From Armatimonadota bacterium (GTDB taxonomy: Bacteria > Armatimonadota > Armatimonadia > Armatimonadales > Armatimonadaceae), in NCBI GenBank assembly GCA_014381035.1, contig JACMIS010000018.1:1-6723 (forward strand): a stretch of DNA of 6,723 bases, given 5' to 3'. The position numbers and the translations under genes were made by a program. Below the pieces are notes generated by a model that had not been told where the DNA came from, searched no databases, and was given only the letters and a program-made list of their open reading frames with translations. Below are positions 5,317 to 6,723 of the stretch, one piece after another (the first letter of the stretch is position 1; every line of letters starts with the position of its first letter).

Positions 5317-6573
5317 ATAACCGCGCCGGGAAAACTTTACCAAAATTTTACTAACGCCTTGCCCTATGTTTCCGCGTACTCGGTCAAGAAACCGGACGGC
5401 AAATTGCACGTCCTGCTCCTGAATAAACACCGCGACAGCGCGATCACAGGCAACCTCGCGCTCGCCGGGTTCACGCCGCAAGCCAGCGCGACGCTGTATC
5501 AGTTCGGCAAAACGCAGGACACGAACGCCTCGCTCGGGCAGACCGGCAGTGCCATCGACGTGCAAACGCTCGCCGTTTCAAACGCGGCGACCAACTTCTC
5601 GCTCGCGCTCCCGGCATACTCCGTTTCGCTACTGACCATGACGCCCGGAAGCGGGGGCGGGGGTACGGGCGGCGCGAACAACGGCACCGGATTGCGCGGG
5701 TCGTATTTCAACAACCGGACCCTGACCGGCGCGGCGACCGGGACACGCACCGACGCCACGGTCGGGTTCGACTGGGGAACCGGCGCACCAGGCGTGGCCG
5801 GTATCGGCGTGGACAACTTCTCGGTGCGCTGGGAAGGGCAGGTCGAGGCTCCCGTCACTGGTTCGTACACGTTCACGACGAACTCGGATGACGGCGTGCG
5901 ACTTTCCGTGAACGGCTCGCAGATCATCAACAACTGGACCGATCACGGTCCCATCGACGACTCGGGAACGATCACGCTGACTGCCGGGCAGAAATACGAC
6001 CTCAAGATGGAGTTCTACGAGGCGGGCGGCGGGGCAGTCGCGAAACTGGACTGGCTGTACCCCGGTCAGGGCAGACAGCGCGTTCCGCAAACGCGCCTGT
6101 ATCCGGCGACGACCACCACCGGCGGCGATACCGCCGTGTATAACTTCGAAGCGACCACACATGGCTTCGTGACCAGCGATCAGGACATTTCCGGCATCGC
6201 GTCCTCCGCCGACCGCGCTTCCGCCGGGGCGAACGCACTCTGGGTCAACCTGAATACCGGTACGACAAGCGGGTACGGGACGCTCTACAAACCGAACCCC
6301 GGTCCCAACCTGACGGGCGGTAAGACGGTGACCAGCCGGGTCTGGTTCCCAGTGGGGAGCAACCTGAACGCGATCCAACTGTTCGTTCACCAGGCGAATG
6401 GGACGTGGAAAGGTAATCACGTCGGCACCGGGACGCTCACCCCGAACGCCTGGAACACGATCACGGTAACTGTCCCGAACACCGGGTCGGCTGTCGGAAC
6501 GCTCGGACTCCAGTTTCACTATGACGCGGGTCCCTGGAGCGGTGCCTGCTACATAGACAGCATCAACTGGTAA
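5317..6573 (+). pseudogene. 5'-truncated glycoside hydrolase remnant: beta domain, PA14 and carbohydrate-binding module
   Basis: An open frame runs from the MarR stop to TAA 6571-6573; the first plausible start is a TTG at 5359 (404 residues, numbered from there). Residues 1-95 (LPYVSAYSVKKPDGKLHVLLLNK to LPAYSVSLLTM) resemble the C-terminal beta-sandwich of clan GH-A type glycosidases such as GH30, 39, 44 or 51. A Gly-rich linker (96-109) follows. Next is a PA14 domain (111-250; GSYFNN, VRWEG, SDDGVRLSVNG, KMEFYE, AKLDW), which usually binds sugars. The end is a galactose-binding-fold carbohydrate module (258-404; YNFEATTHGF, VWFPVG, WNTITVTVP, YIDSINW). There is no catalytic domain, signal peptide, ATG or ribosome-binding site. 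Protein-level similarity may begin before the TTG, because the 14 in-frame codons upstream read plausibly (GKLYQNFTNA). The full protein was probably a secreted polysaccharide-degrading enzyme; what remains cannot be exported or catalytic as it stands. Very few disruptions exist inside it, so the truncation looks recent. If a gene caller starts it at 5359 it may be annotated as a PA14-domain protein. Confidence 0.75.
5331..5352 (+). repeat. AT-rich imperfect tandem 11-mer at the MarR/glycosidase junction
   Basis: AAAACTTTACC (5331-5341) is followed at once by AAAATTTTACT (5342-5352), identical at 9 of 11 positions. It is an AT-rich patch in an otherwise GC-rich region, lying between the MarR stop and the TTG of the glycosidase remnant. 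It could be relict intergenic sequence, a rearrangement scar or simply low-complexity sequence. Confidence 0.4.
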
Positions 6574-6626
6574 TGTACTAACGTAGTTTGCTTCTTTTTG
6601 TCCTTCGCGGACGGCGCCAACCACAC

Positions 6627-6694
6627 GTTGGATCGACGTTACCTGCGGTGCTGCTTGTTGGTGGTTATGTTCCGTAGCTCGCGTTCGATCCAAC
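6627..6694. repeat. 10-bp inverted repeat in the 3' intergenic stretch
   Basis: GTTGGATCGA (6627-6636) and TCGATCCAAC (6685-6694) are exact reverse complements with 48 nt between them. A small competing hairpin, CCAAC/GTTGG (6617-6621 and 6627-6631), uses part of the left arm, and AACCAC (6619-6624) can also pair with GTGGTT (6661-6666). This could be the stem of a folded RNA, a pair of protein-binding half-sites or a repeat boundary. No T-run follows, so it is not a standard terminator for the remnant gene. Confidence 0.45.
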
Positions 6695-6723
6695 AGCAAT
6701 GTCTAACATGGAAAGTGCGACGA

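Noticed and set aside
6600..6612. GTCC-TTCGC-GGAC hairpin after the glycosidase remnant as a terminator.
   Set aside because: The stem is only 4 bp and the T-run lies before it, not after it, on the + strand; on the minus strand an A-run follows.
5629..6699. A long minus-strand open frame (356 codons) opposite the glycosidase remnant.
   Set aside because: It is antisense to clear PA14 and carbohydrate-module coding sequence and has no recognisable domain; GC-rich coding DNA often leaves its antisense frame open.
6699..6723. A possible gene start (reads MSNMESAT) at the right edge.
   Set aside because: Only eight codons are visible and no Shine-Dalgarno sequence precedes the ATG.

Overview
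The window looks like a chromosomal stretch from a moderately GC-rich, free-living diderm bacterium. Armatimonadota is my best guess, with Planctomycetota or a similar group as the alternative. The guess rests on the pseudopilin at the left end: a KKAFTLVELL start, an ILFPV stretch after it and a C-terminal H-x9-DG motif, a combination those groups carry in many copies. A secreted PQQ-type dehydrogenase and a multidomain glycosidase fragment fit a saccharolytic lifestyle. I see no rRNA, tRNA, CRISPR array, transposase or integrase.

Left block (1-1440, + strand, visibly lower GC). A perfect hairpin precedes two overlapping genes. The first is a classical type IV/type II-secretion-like pseudopilin. 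The second is a paralogue that keeps the C-terminal domain but has lost the prepilin cleavage motif. A rho-independent terminator follows. From 1441 to 1680 there is no convincing gene, only a 9-bp inverted repeat and short unconvincing ORFs.

Middle block (1681-5316, GC-rich). Two minus-strand genes probably form an operon read from right to left: an exported alpha/beta hydrolase (3021-4052), then a secreted PQQ-dependent sugar/sorbosone-type dehydrogenase (1681-2937). Divergently transcribed on + are a seven-helix DUF2306-like membrane protein (4158-4862) and, overlapping it by 14 nt, a MarR-family repressor (4849-5316). The 105-bp divergent intergenic region contains a perfect 8+4+8 palindrome (4111-4130) beside a consensus TATAAT (4137-4142). 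The core of the palindrome resembles the SlyA operator. The simplest reading is that the MarR protein represses its own operon there and perhaps also the divergent hydrolase-dehydrogenase operon. The inducing ligand and the substrates cannot be read from the sequence.

Right block (5317-6723). Directly after the MarR stop codon, and in the same frame, lies the C-terminal part of a large secreted glycoside hydrolase: an all-beta accessory domain, a Gly-rich linker, a PA14 domain and a terminal carbohydrate-binding module. The catalytic domain, signal peptide and a credible start codon are missing, so this is most likely a truncated remnant left by a deletion or rearrangement. The last 150 nt hold a 10-bp inverted repeat and no supported gene.
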